A DNA stretch of 64,000 nt, taken from contig NC_066848.1 in the NCBI RefSeq assembly GCF_001640805.2, forward strand, positions 14,782,509-14,846,508, given 5' to 3'. Under the pieces are notes generated by a model. That model did not search any database. It had not been told where the DNA came from and saw only the letters and a program-made list of their open reading frames with translations. Source of the DNA: Lates calcarifer. Taxonomy: Eukaryota > Chordata > Actinopteri > Centropomidae. This document shows, one piece after another, positions 1-11,368 of the stretch (position 1 is the stretch's first letter; each line of letters begins with the position of its first letter). The translations under genes were made by a program, and so were the position numbers.

Positions 1-660
1 AATTACTCACAACTTCCCCACGTAAATGTCAGCTTATTTATTCTTAATTGGGGTGACAGTGATTCGCTCTGCAACATTTATTAATATCCTTTGCATTTAA
101 CCATGTAATCAAGTTTGAGAGTCAAGCAAACATCAGTGTTTGAAATTTATATTGTCTTCATAATCAGACCTCTTGTCACAGGTTTACAGTTTACCATATC
201 ATTTAATCAAAATCATTTATTGGAATTAACCCTAATATGTTTTCATATCAGCATACTCTTTTGCAAGCAGTCTAGTTTAATAAATTTAGCTTTAGTCAAA
301 AATGTTTATGTGATTTAAAGGTTTAACCACAACCACTTTATTTACATTGTATAACAAACTTAACCACAAAGATGTTTCAGTACCAAACTGAGAGAATGTT
401 TAGAATGTCTTGGCACATCTGAGTATTGTTGCTGATCATGCACATCCTTTTATTTGAAAAAAAAAAAAAGTAAAAAGAGCAGTATAGGCAATTTGTCAAT
501 TACATTTCCAAGTATGTGGTGTGTATTCTTCTACACATGAGCAGAGGCAGATGTTTATTTTGAGAAAGTGTCCGACCTATTCAATACTTTCCTCGACCCT
601 TGGCAAGACAGGATGAGGGAGAAGGAGGATAGCAGATGTTGGGAAGAGGGACCGACTGAC
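1..660. other. Upstream flank, no gene supported
   Basis: AT-rich, with a poly-A run at 457-470. The open frame at about 568-858 starts at GTG and overlaps the promoter; it has no recognisable domain. Confidence 0.5.
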
Positions 661-693
661 GGGTATCTGGATGACAGGAGCTTGATGAACGCA

Positions 694-791
694 GCCAATC
701 AGCTCTGTCCTCCCCTGCTCCTCGCCGCTGATTGGCTGACTTGTGGAGGAAGAGGATGTCGGGACAGCAAAGATGTCCGCGCTCATTTGAA
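694..791 (+). promoter_or_regulatory. Cell-cycle-type promoter module: two CCAAT boxes plus CDE/CHR-like element
   Basis: A CCAAT box lies at 695-699 (AGCCAATCAG context) and an inverted one at 731-735 (ATTGG), centres about 36 bp apart, typical of paired NF-Y sites. Downstream, TTTGAA at 786-791 matches the CHR consensus TTYGAA, and CCGCGC at 777-782 sits 3 nt before it, the layout of a CDE/CHR tandem bound by MuvB/DREAM and E2F. The module ends about 105 bp upstream of the likely transcription start. The assignment rests on motif match and position only. Confidence 0.5.
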
Positions 792-864
792 AACCTGTTG
801 TGGCCAAATCCACAGTTTGGCTCCTGACCAGAGTTGTTTTTATGTTGCCGCCGGTTAAGGCTCA

Positions 865-870
865 TATAAA
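865..870 (+). promoter_or_regulatory. TATA-like box
   Basis: TATAAA within CTCATATAAAGGAAAG. If functional, transcription would start about 25-32 bp downstream, near 893-900, which fits a short 5' non-coding exon. CCAAT/CHR promoters are often TATA-less, so this may be incidental. Confidence 0.35.
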
Positions 871-894
871 GGAAAGACAAGGACTCCGCGACAA

Positions 895-919
895 GAGCCA
901 GACTATTCCTTATTATCAG
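895..919 (+). other. anapc1: Possible anapc1 non-coding exon 1 (boundaries uncertain)
   Basis: The ATG-bearing exon begins at about 2013 after a clear acceptor (TTTTTCTTAG), so at least one upstream non-coding exon is needed. TATCAG|GTTAGC at 919/920 is one usable donor; CTG|GTGAAA near 982 and CGG|GTGTTT near 999 are alternatives. The start is set by the TATA-like box and is a guess. Confidence 0.3.
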
Positions 920-2012
920 GTTAGCGGCTAAATCGTCTCAAAGCTAGCTGAAGCTAACGTTAGCTTGCGTGCTAATCGAGCTGGTGAAATCAACGGGTGT
1001 TTAGCTTTAGCATGCTAATCCTTACCTTCCAGTCACATATCACATAATAACTGTCAACATGTTTATTTGTTTTCACCTACAATATCATATTCACTGTCAA
1101 ATGACGAGCTTTATTTTAGCGTAATGTGTAACTCGAGGATCTGCTAGCATGTAGCATCTGCCAGAGTCAACAGCAGCATGTAGAAGTAGAGATGATACAA
1201 TATTAATACTGTACATTGTTACTTAGTTAATTGTATGTCGTGCTCTATCGTGGCTTCTAACAGTATCGTGAAACGTTGTGAGGGATACGGTTTATTTTAA
1301 GCCTGGTTCGACACTCTTTCATTTTGGCTAACTTAGTGTTGTGGAAATACCCACAAATTATTGTCAAGACAACACTTACAGGTACATGTCGGCATGAAGA
1401 AGATGTTAGAATGAATGTTGAATGTATGTGTTTAAGGCTTCAAATAACAATTATCTCCGTTAACAACTAATCAGATATTTTCTGTCGGTCATTACTGAAA
1501 TATTTATTGAAGAAAAACGGCAAATAAACACATTGGAAAAGCTGTAATCAGTCTTACTTAATCGATCTGTTCTGATCGATTTGTTTTGAAGGGGACCACT
1601 TTACTTTACTTTAATGAAAACCCAGCTGTCACTCAGTCTCTACCATTTAATGTTTTTGACAGTGGCTTAGTTAGGTTTGTCCGGCCAAAATTTAAGTTTT
1701 GCTTCACTGGCATGACAGCACAGTCAGTACAGTATTGGCAAAGCACACTGCACCATGTTTACAATGTATGTAGTAAAATTACTTCATAGATTTGAATATG
1801 TTTTAGCCAGGGTAGGCTTGGTGTAGGTATGTGTCTAGGTTTCTTTTATGGCTCTCTTTTCTCTCAGTGCTCTTATTGCACTGTAAATGATCTTAAGTAG
1901 ATGCATAACAGTGGAAGTGTCTGGTAGAATACATTTAACCCATTAGCTGTGCCAGCGGATGAAACATTTTTCCTGGTAATTTGTAAACATCTTCATCTCA
2001 CATTTTTCTTAG
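920..2012 (+). other. Putative intron 1, no gene seen
   Basis: AT-rich with scattered short ORFs that lack coding character. Near its 5' end are several GCTAGC/GCTAAC words, including the perfect palindrome GCTAACGTTAGC at 953-964 and TTAGCATGCTAAT near 1006. Nothing else recognised. Confidence 0.4.
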
Positions 2013-2017
2013 AAATA

Positions 2018-2056
2018 ATGCTGATATCTGGAACTCATGTCGGAAGTCGTGTATGA
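2018..2056 (+). promoter_or_regulatory. Upstream ORF overlapping the anapc1 start
   Basis: An ATG at 2018, inside the coding exon's 5' leader, opens a 12-codon frame ending TGA at 2054-2056. It lies in a different frame and overlaps the main ATG at 2037. Its context (AATAATGC) is weaker at +4 than a full Kozak match, so leaky scanning is likely. Whether it is in the mRNA depends on the acceptor at 2011-2012. Confidence 0.5.
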
Positions 2057-2252
2057 AGAGACAGCCACGATGATTGCCGCAGGGGAATTGCAGTCGTTTG
2101 TCCCGTTTGGCCGCGAGCACTGCAGGAACCATCCAAATGCCTTCAACCTGCAGCTCAGAGAGCTCCAACCCGCCTCCGAGCTCTGGTCGTCAGACGGCGC
2201 TGCTGGCCTGGTGGGGTCCCTGCAGGAAGTCAGTCTGCAGGAGAGAGAGAGG
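2037..2252 (+). CDS. anapc1: anapc1 exon 2 (residues 1-72)
   Basis: First coding exon, from the ATG to a GTGAGC donor, phase 0 exit. Encodes the conserved N terminus (TMIAAGELQSFVPFGREHC; LQPASELWSSDG) that leads into the WD40 propeller. The exon itself begins about 2013 after TTTCTTAG. Confidence 0.95.
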
Positions 2253-5200
2253 GTGAGCTTTCATGGTATTACATGGCTTTTACACAGTGGCACTAATATT
2301 CCAGCTGTAGGAAGTGCAACACCAGAAAGTAGTAAGTAGTAGTACCAAATTTGCAAAAGTAATATTGCATCACTTCTTACTCATTAAAGTAGTGCTTACA
2401 TACAGTACAACTCAGTACAGTATGTATTTTTGATTGAGTCCTTGTGTTGATCTAATGGATGTGTTTTGAATGGCAGGAATGCTGGCAGCTCAAGAAGGGC
2501 TGCGTGGGAGTCAGAGAGGAGGATGTGGAGTTTGAAGAGGAGCTTTACGCAGCAGGAAACGTAGTCGTCTGGAGTCAGGGCAGTCGGACCCAAGCCTCCA
2601 GTGTATACAAGGCCTTCACCGTTGACAGCCCAGTGCAGCAGGTCAGTTACTAAACTAATATATCTGCAAGCTAACTGCAATGCCAATCCCATGAGGATGG
2701 ATCTGAGTTCCTTAAGTATTTCATTTCAACTTTAGATGGTAAATCAGGTATCATTTAAATTTCATTCATCTTCTTTGGAAACACAAAAGCCATGTATGTG
2801 AATTAAATAATAAGAATTATTTTTCTTTTGCCCTATGTAACATGGGCTTTGTGGGGCAAAAGATTTCAAGCTATCTTTTATTTTGTCTTTTATTCTGTCT
2901 GCAGGCCTTATGGTGTAACTTTGCTGTTCCTCAGAACAAGAAAGATGGTACAGTATCATTACAAGATTTGAAAAGCAGTTATTGTTTCAATTTATCTTTA
3001 ATTTATGATGTAGTTTTACTGAGTTTCAAAAAAAAACAAAAAAACGCTCTTTATAATGTTGTTTTACAGAGGAAGAAGTGGAGCAGACAGTGTGTATTGT
3101 CCAGAGCAGCTGTGTCAACGTTCACACTGTGACTGGGAAGGATTTCATCTCTCCTCTACCCTTCCAGGTGAGGGATATTGGTGGAAAACAGCATAAGAGG
3201 AGTCAAGACATCTGTTAAAATTTACGCTTCGTAGGTGCAACATCAGTACTAGTGTTTGAGCGGTCATGCTCACTGACTTTTATATGCCACAGAATTAGAG
3301 ATACAATGTTTGTGTGTTTAATTGTTTGCATCTGTGTGTGTGCGTTTGTGTGTACTAGTGAGTGCTAGTCAGATTAGTGATATTCCCCTGGGCTGAGATG
3401 TTGTCTGGCTAACCAGTAGTAATGGAAAATCTGGATCACTGACAATGGGAATGAACTTCATTCATACCAGATATCTGTATCTTAATTGCGTGTGTATGTG
3501 TGAGATATCCCTTCTTGTATTCGTGCATGTGCTAAACTGGAATGAGTGTGTGTGTATAATTGTTCAGATGCTTCTCTTCTGTGTGGCCTTTGTTGCGTGC
3601 GTCTGTGTTACTACTCTTTTACAGAGTGCAAATATGTTTGCGTATAAGTGTGTGTGCAAATGTATATGTGTTTGTGGGACTCATTAGTCTGATGCACAGG
3701 AACAAGATGTAATTTAATTCAGGGCTGTACTTTTAGCAGCAAGTTGTAGAAACAGTATTTGTAGGCTGCTCAGAGGAAGACGTATTGTGCGCCTGTGATT
3801 GTTTTTCTTACTTGAGGCCTATGAAGGTGATGATGTGTTATGTGTGTTACTAATGGAAAGATTTGTCATCCAGACTCATTAAATGATTGGAATGATTAAA
3901 GATAAAATCCTTGTGACAGCCTTTGTGATGTTGCTTGACAGTGAATCAATGGGGTGCTGCTCTCTAGTTGATCCTTCAGCTCTACTTGGAGGTGGCCAAT
4001 ACCAACATGACTGAAAATTACAGTTATTTTCTTTCTTTAACAATCTGTAATCTAAGAAAACCTTAAAATAATAATGTGAGATGCTGGAACCAGTAGTTTT
4101 GGCCAATGGTAATTACGTGATATTTGTTAAATAACAACTTTTGATTAACTGTGTGCGCAGGGCACTTTTTGTTTTACATTGAACTTAAGGTCCATAGAAA
4201 GGCATCTGTTTCTGTATTTATCAAGTAATATTGAAACATTAAAGTTTAATATTGATGTCATTATTACACAGTAATGTAATGTTTAACATTTCTCTCCTGT
4301 CCAACCTATGGTCTCCTTCAGGTCTCAGATGTCTGGGCAACCAAGTTTGGACTTTTGTTGGAACGAAAAAACACAGCGACTGACGCACAACTCAGCCCCC
4401 CTGGGTACACACTAACACTCGCATGTGCATGCACAAGCTCACGGCAAAGATGTCATCACACACATTTATGCTCGCACTCATGTACAAACCATTGTCATTT
4501 CTTCTGCTTACTTTTTTTTTTTCTACAGGGAACCTCTGCCCACAGTGTTCAGCATGCTGCACCCTCTAGACGAGATCGCACCAGTGGTGTGTAAGCCTGC
4601 AGGTATGACACACAATCACACATACTTTTTGTCTCCTTCTGTCCCTGAATGAGTAATTGCCATGTTTTGATCTGAATCTGTGTGTGTGTGTGTGTGTTTT
4701 TTCCAGGGCTGTTTGAAGGCTCCCGTGTGCAGTATGCATCTGACTCCACCATGAAGATCATTTTCAGCTGCTGTCAGCCCTCTATAGTTGTGTCCTACGA
4801 CACCGTGCAGGGAATACACTCTGTCTGGGCCCTGCGCAAGGTCACACATGAAGTGAGTGATGACTCACACACACACACACGAACACACATAGGGACTACC
4901 TGCCCCTAACCTAGAGCCTCTTGCTTTCTTCAGGAGCGCTCTACAGTCCTGCGTTGTCCATCAGAGTCAGTTGGCACACCGATGGGTCTAATGGCTTCAG
5001 GATTCCTGACCTCTCACCTTCGTAACATCTCCCGCCTGGACTCCCCCGGTGGGAGTGCACCAGCTGGGCTCGGTCCTGGGACTGGAACAAGGTAATGAAA
5101 GTGTTGTATGCACTTAGAACTGCAATGGTTATTTGATTTTTTTTATTAGTTGATAGGCAGAAGAATAATAATTGGCAGCCATTTGGATGATTCAGTAAAT

Positions 5201-8200
5201 CTTTTTAGGCATTTTGAAAGCATAAATGCCAAATATTCTCTACTTCCCTATTCTCAAATACAGTATGTGGATTTGCTGCTTTGTGTGACATATCTTAGGT
5301 TTTTGTGACTGTTTGTTGAATAAAAGGGATAATTTGATGACATCACCTTGGGCTGTGGAAAATTATAAAGGTGATTTTTCATTGTTTTCTATATTATACA
5401 CAAAACAGTTACAAAATATGTTTTAGTTGCAGCCCTTTGTCCACTTCATTTTATGTTAAAGTACTTTAGAGTCTTTGGCTTTCAAATGGAAGGACCACAA
5501 TCAGGATTACAATTATTTTTAAATATTAATATGTATAAGAAATCTGTTATCCAAGCAAAACCTGGCTAAAACATCGACATTATTAATAATTCATTATAAA
5601 GCGTATGTAGAGAATAAACAAACACACAATTAAGGATGACACAGCTCTCTCTCTCTCAGGGCTGACAGTTGCGTGAATGATTTTTATTTTGCATAATATG
5701 AAACATTCCCAATGGTCACGTGACTGTAGTTGACCCCTCTGGTCCCTGGCTGTTGTCTGACCCTGTCCTTGGTTCTGCTTGGCTCTGCTTCTAGCTGTCC
5801 TGTTGGCACGGGCTCTCCTCTCCACTACAGTGCTCTGCACAGCCACCAAAGCAGGATCATGACGTCCTCACCGGGATTACACTCCCGTGTTCATTCCCCA
5901 AGTATATCTAACATGGCTGCCCTCAGGTGAGTTTGACATCATAGTGAAGAGGCACATCATTTTTTTTTAAAGCTCCTTACTGAACCTTCCAGCTTGACTT
6001 AAAACATTAAATGTAAAAGCTAAACAAGTCCTTAGTAGCACAAATAGTAAGATCAAATATGTGTAAACAAAAAAATAAAGTCAGGGTTAAAACAGGATTC
6101 AGAGTAATTAGTTAGTTAGTAAATCTACTCTGTTCAGTCTATTGCCAGCTACACCGTTTTGCCTCATCTTCTCCTACAGTTGGCAGAAATGTACCTACAT
6201 GTATGTCATTGTGCATTATCTGCTCACTGAAACATTGCTCCACAACACTGACGCACAAAAACGCCACTGTGCCCTATTTTGTCTTCCACCAGCCGCGCCC
6301 ACTCTCCAGGGATGGCGGCTCCGTCCTTTTCGGGTGTGGCTCGTTTCAACACGTCTTTCCACAGCCCGCCCCCCAAAGGGCACCATGGCTTGTTACCCTC
6401 TCCCAACAGCACAGTAAATGAGACGATGCTGGTGCCAGAGATGGAGCCCATCATACCCGACCTCTGCATGGAACAGCTGTGGAGTGAGACTGTCACTGCT
6501 GGCTGTCACAGGTAATTATCAGGACTGGATGCAGAGTCTGTACCGGCCCATGATTAATTTATATCAGTGGCAGATAATTATTGAGAGTGAATCATTGATG
6601 GTTTTATTTTAATGTTATTTCAACCTTGTGTTTTCTAATTGATGGATTTTATTCTACCGAGTTCAGTAATGTAAGTCTACTCAGTTTTCAGGAGTCCAGA
6701 AATGTATTCCCCTGTTACTTTATGTCAGATAACTTTCTAATTCCATACTCCCACATGTTTTGTAGGTTTTTCTATCACAACTCCTCACAGTGATGGCAAA
6801 TGTGAAATTATTCTCAGATTTTTGCTGTTTTTACTCTTACTTCTGTTGCTGTTCTTGTGTAGCAGCTGCTGTTTCACATGACTCCTTTTTGCGTTCACAG
6901 GGACATGAGCAGCCAGGCGTCCAAAGTATTCCTGACTTCTGACGTCTGTGAGAACCGCTACCTCTGTTTCCTAGTGGAGTCTCATCAACAGCTCAGGTCA
7001 ACAGACATACACAATTTATTCTTGCATAATGCATATTTGATGTTGAGTCTCAGATAATATAAATCTAAGATCAGTCAAACAGTTATGGAAACATTAATTA
7101 CCCAAGAATGTAGAGCACTGGATAAACTACTTAAAATAGTTTAAATGTAACCTTTAGATTTTGCATTGACATTTTGCATTTTACAATGTAACATTTTTCT
7201 CATTGTTTCCACAGATGTGTGAAGTTTATTGAGAGCAATGATACGTCTCAGCTCATCTTCGCCTCCGTCACGTCCATCCCTGCCAAAGATGCAGAACCTC
7301 TGCAGGTACATTGTAATACTTAACAACACTGTAATACAAAATTTACAGAAAGCAGGCAAAGGTTGGGCTGGTGATGTAAAACAATTGACACAATTTGAGA
7401 GCAAAGAGAGGAACTACCCAGTATTACTATGATGTCCCTAATAAAGTGTTTTGTGAGTGTGTGTCAGAGCTGTTGTACTGAAATGCAGCAGAATGTGCAG
7501 ATTTACCCCAAAAGAACTACTCCAAAAAAAGACCTCTGAGTGAAGATCAGTTTCAGTTTTGTGTCTTTTCATTGTTGTTTCTGTTGGATCAAGAATTAAC
7601 AGTGGTATTCTGTGAGCTTGTGTTGTTGGCAAATGGTGGTATTGAATCAGAGAGATAAATAAGGCCCATAAATTGAAGTGTGAATGCGTTGGTTTGAGTT
7701 TAATGATAAACCCAAATACCTGCAAACAACCTTTACTGTGGTATTTCTGTGTCTTTGACACTGCCAACACTGCAAACTGTGATAAATGATACAAGAAGGG
7801 CCTGATTTCAGAAAACAATGCAGCGACCTTATGAACATTTACAAACCTACTCCTCTGCTTTCGTTCTGTATTTGTGATATCCATATGGTTTGCATCTTTG
7901 GTCTGGGCTGTAGGCTCCCCTTATTTATTTAACATTTAATTGTTGTGTGGGTAGTGTGAAATTATGAACATTGTGTAGGAGGCCTTACTGTATCCTCTTC
8001 AATGCACCCGGATGTTTATGAGTTCTGTCTGATATAATTAGTTCTTTAGTTGCTCCCATTACCTACAGAAACCACTGTGTGTTTGTTTAGCTGGGCTTAA
8101 TCTCTGCCTCAGAGGACTTTGTTGAACGTCATCATTAGATTTATCAATGAAGTTGTTACCTGAGAGACATCCTGTGAAACAGAGAACTTATGGTTTAAAA

Positions 8201-11200
8201 TGTTCTAACTGTATGTCAGTCTTGGCTCTTGAATTATAATTCTAAAGCTTTTTTTTTTTTTTTTGCAGTTTTAATTTTTATGGAAATTATTTGTCTAAGA
8301 CTAGGTTTTATATTTTTGTTTGAATTGATATAGTAATTCACATTTCTGACATTTTATAACCAAATCATTATAGACAGATAAATTAATAATTAAAGTAATT
8401 GTTATTTGCAGCCCTTAACATGTTTCCATAAAACCTCTGCAGAATATAGATGCCATGCTGGTTCTGGAGGCCTGTGGCAGTCTGGTTCTCTACACAGGAA
8501 TCACCAGGGTAAGGACGAACTCAAATCTCTAAGACTTAGTCAGGTGATTCCATTTGATACACAGAAGTCCTTACCAACTGATAACAGTTAATGAACATTT
8601 CCCACTGGGTGGTTAAGTCATTGCTCTGTTGGTGTTTCTCCAGGTCAGTAAGGTGTTTGTCCCCGGACTCCTGTCACCCACCTTCAGTCTGACCAACCAC
8701 CTCCCTCACCTCAGCACGCCGGTGGAGAACGTTAGCACGCCAGCTAACGCTGGCAGTAGGCACCTCCAAAGACTGGATGAGGTACCACCATGCGTTGTAA
8801 ACAGATTGTTCCTTACACATTGATAGATAGATTCAATAATTAGATTTTTTTCAGGTTATCTTCCTTGTGTTGTCTGCACAGTTTCTAATAGTTGTAGATA
8901 TCTGTTTTCTTCTCTGCTGCCGTCTAAGAAACAATTTCCACAGAGCAAGATAATCTGTCACAGTAAACGTGGGAGCTTGATTTGGTTTCCTGTTTTATAA
9001 TTTTTCCATTCTGCTGCTTGAAATAATCAGGAAATAATGTCTTAGACTCACTATACCTCACAGCCTGTATTGCTGCACCTGTGTTTTTTATTTACAATCT
9101 ATTGTAGAATTTACATTCTGTCACCTCATCTTGGCTACTCACTTTTGCTAGTTTCCTTCTGTTTTTGTTCGTTTCTCAACTTTTACTTCACCTTTCCATT
9201 TCTTCCCCTCTCTTTCAGGCCGTGATGCCTTCACCAGTGTCAGAGCTGAGGGGTCCAAACATTAAACACCACGAAGGTTCATTTTTGGAAGATTACACCT
9301 TCCAACAAACCATGCCCTACATCCATGCCTTGCGGGACCCCGTCTGCAACAGGGTCACTCTGGTAGGTTGGTTTATATGTATGTTATCAAGAAGATGAAC
9401 AAATGGCTTCCATCTAACTCACTTTGACTTGTAGAAATACTTGGTAATTATTATCAGAAAATTGAATGCAGATGCATGAAAGGGAGAATCAGAAGTTGCA
9501 AGAAGTGGTTGGATCCATAGTTAGTTTAAATTAAGGCAACTATGACTGAAAATGGATTTTGAGAGGATGATCATCAGCATGAACCCCTCCAAGATTAGTT
9601 GTTTCTTTAAGTCTCTCTCTTACTTAACCGAAAGAAGAAGAAAACTTTTCTGGAAACATCAGATTTGTCTAAGGCTGTCCACCAGAATAATAGTCTGAAA
9701 TCATTTGAAGCAAAATATAGGACTTGCTGCTCCAAAATCATGCTTGATTTTATATCTGCACTGGTTTAAATTGCTGTTTATGAATGTCACTGTTTCTTAC
9801 TCTTACACACATCAACAGAAACCACCCCTGTGCAAAACAGTGCTCTTGATTGTTCCTTTGGCCCCTTGATGTGCCAGTCTGGACACTAATAGTTTGCTAA
9901 TAAAGCTCACTGGACTTTTCAAAGCACCAGATGCTCTCTGTGCGTTTTCAGGTTGAGGGTTAATTTTCCCATCAGGGTTTCTCTCTAATCGCTTCAGCAG
10001 TGCTGTGAATTAATGACAAAAATGGGGACAAACCCTGTTGGAGAAAATATAACATTATAGTAACAAGATGTTGTATTCTTCCTCTATAAATCAACTATTC
10101 AAGAGTAATTGAAATATTTAATGATCCTCTTAAAAATGAAAGCTGCCTATTCTTTCTCTAGGACAGCAATGTTTGCTGTTAGGCATGATATTTAAAATCT
10201 GAATGTTTGCATGCACATATCAGACTTGGAACATCTTGTTCTTGTTCTTCTTCTTTTTGGTGCTGTAGCTAAATTGTGATGGATAATTCAGGTTTTAGAT
10301 ATGAAACATTTTTTGACAGGTCCATAGTATAAAATCCTGTTTTGTGAAGATTTTGTGTTAAGTATGCCAAATGCCCATTCCATGTTATGCTGGATTTTTA
10401 ATTACTTTTTCAGTTCAAAAATTATTTATATAATTATATATAATTATATAATTATTATTAGGTAAAAAAGCACAAAGATCTTTTTATGTAGACCTCAAAA
10501 TAAATATATACAGGAAATGCTGCTTTCAAAGGAAGAGCATATAGCTCACTGTACCATGGAGTCAGTGGATGTCAGACTGTGTCTATATGGTTTAAACTTT
10601 AAATTGTATTGCACTTGTTGTAAAAGTCAGTAAACACCCGCTGTGAAATCACTGATTGGGGCAGCAGGTTTTCACCTTTACTCTTAATGTGTCGGTGTCT
10701 GGTGTACTGGGAGACATTGAATTATTTCACACACCAATTTATTCTTCAGTTAGGCTGGATTTCTGATTCTCTGTTGAGGTATTTTATCGCCTTGTAGTAA
10801 ACACCAGGTCTTTTTTAAAGAAGACGTTTTGACATGTTACAGTAGGAAAAGCACAGGTATAAATGACAAATTAATGATGGCTAGATTCCATTTAGCTGCT
10901 CTGGGTTAGTGTGTGTGATGACACATTGTCATGGCTTATTGGAACATTTGAATAGAACAGAGCCACTGTTAATGTTATTAGTAACACCCGTGCTTTTCCT
11001 CCTATGACAAATCAAAATGTCTGCTGCATCTAACTGCTTTTCTCTCTAGGAATAGATTTATAGTTAAGTGCGGGATTCACTGTAGATAATTTATTGTTAT
11101 GGAGCTGCTACAGTGCTCACCTCTGCTTGGTGTAACAGACAGAGCTGATCCAGTTGATATGAAACTGATCTAAAAGAGTATAGAAATAGAATTTGTGAAT

Positions 11201-11284
11201 AATCTTTCCTGCTCTCTAGGAACTAAACAGTGGCACAATGCTGAGAATCTCTATCCCAGAGATTGCTACCTCGGAACTGGGTGA

Positions 11285-11368
<84 letters not shown>

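Noticed and set aside
568..858. 96-codon plus-strand open frame upstream of anapc1
   Set aside because: Begins at GTG, covers the CCAAT/CHR promoter motifs, and has no recognisable domain; a minus-strand frame overlaps it equally well.
3445..3687. Cys/Val-rich ORF in intron 5
   Set aside because: Translation of TG-rich simple sequence.
7438..7884. 148-codon minus-strand ORF in intron 13
   Set aside because: No known domain, no splice or promoter context, His/Thr-rich text from low-complexity DNA; taken as chance.
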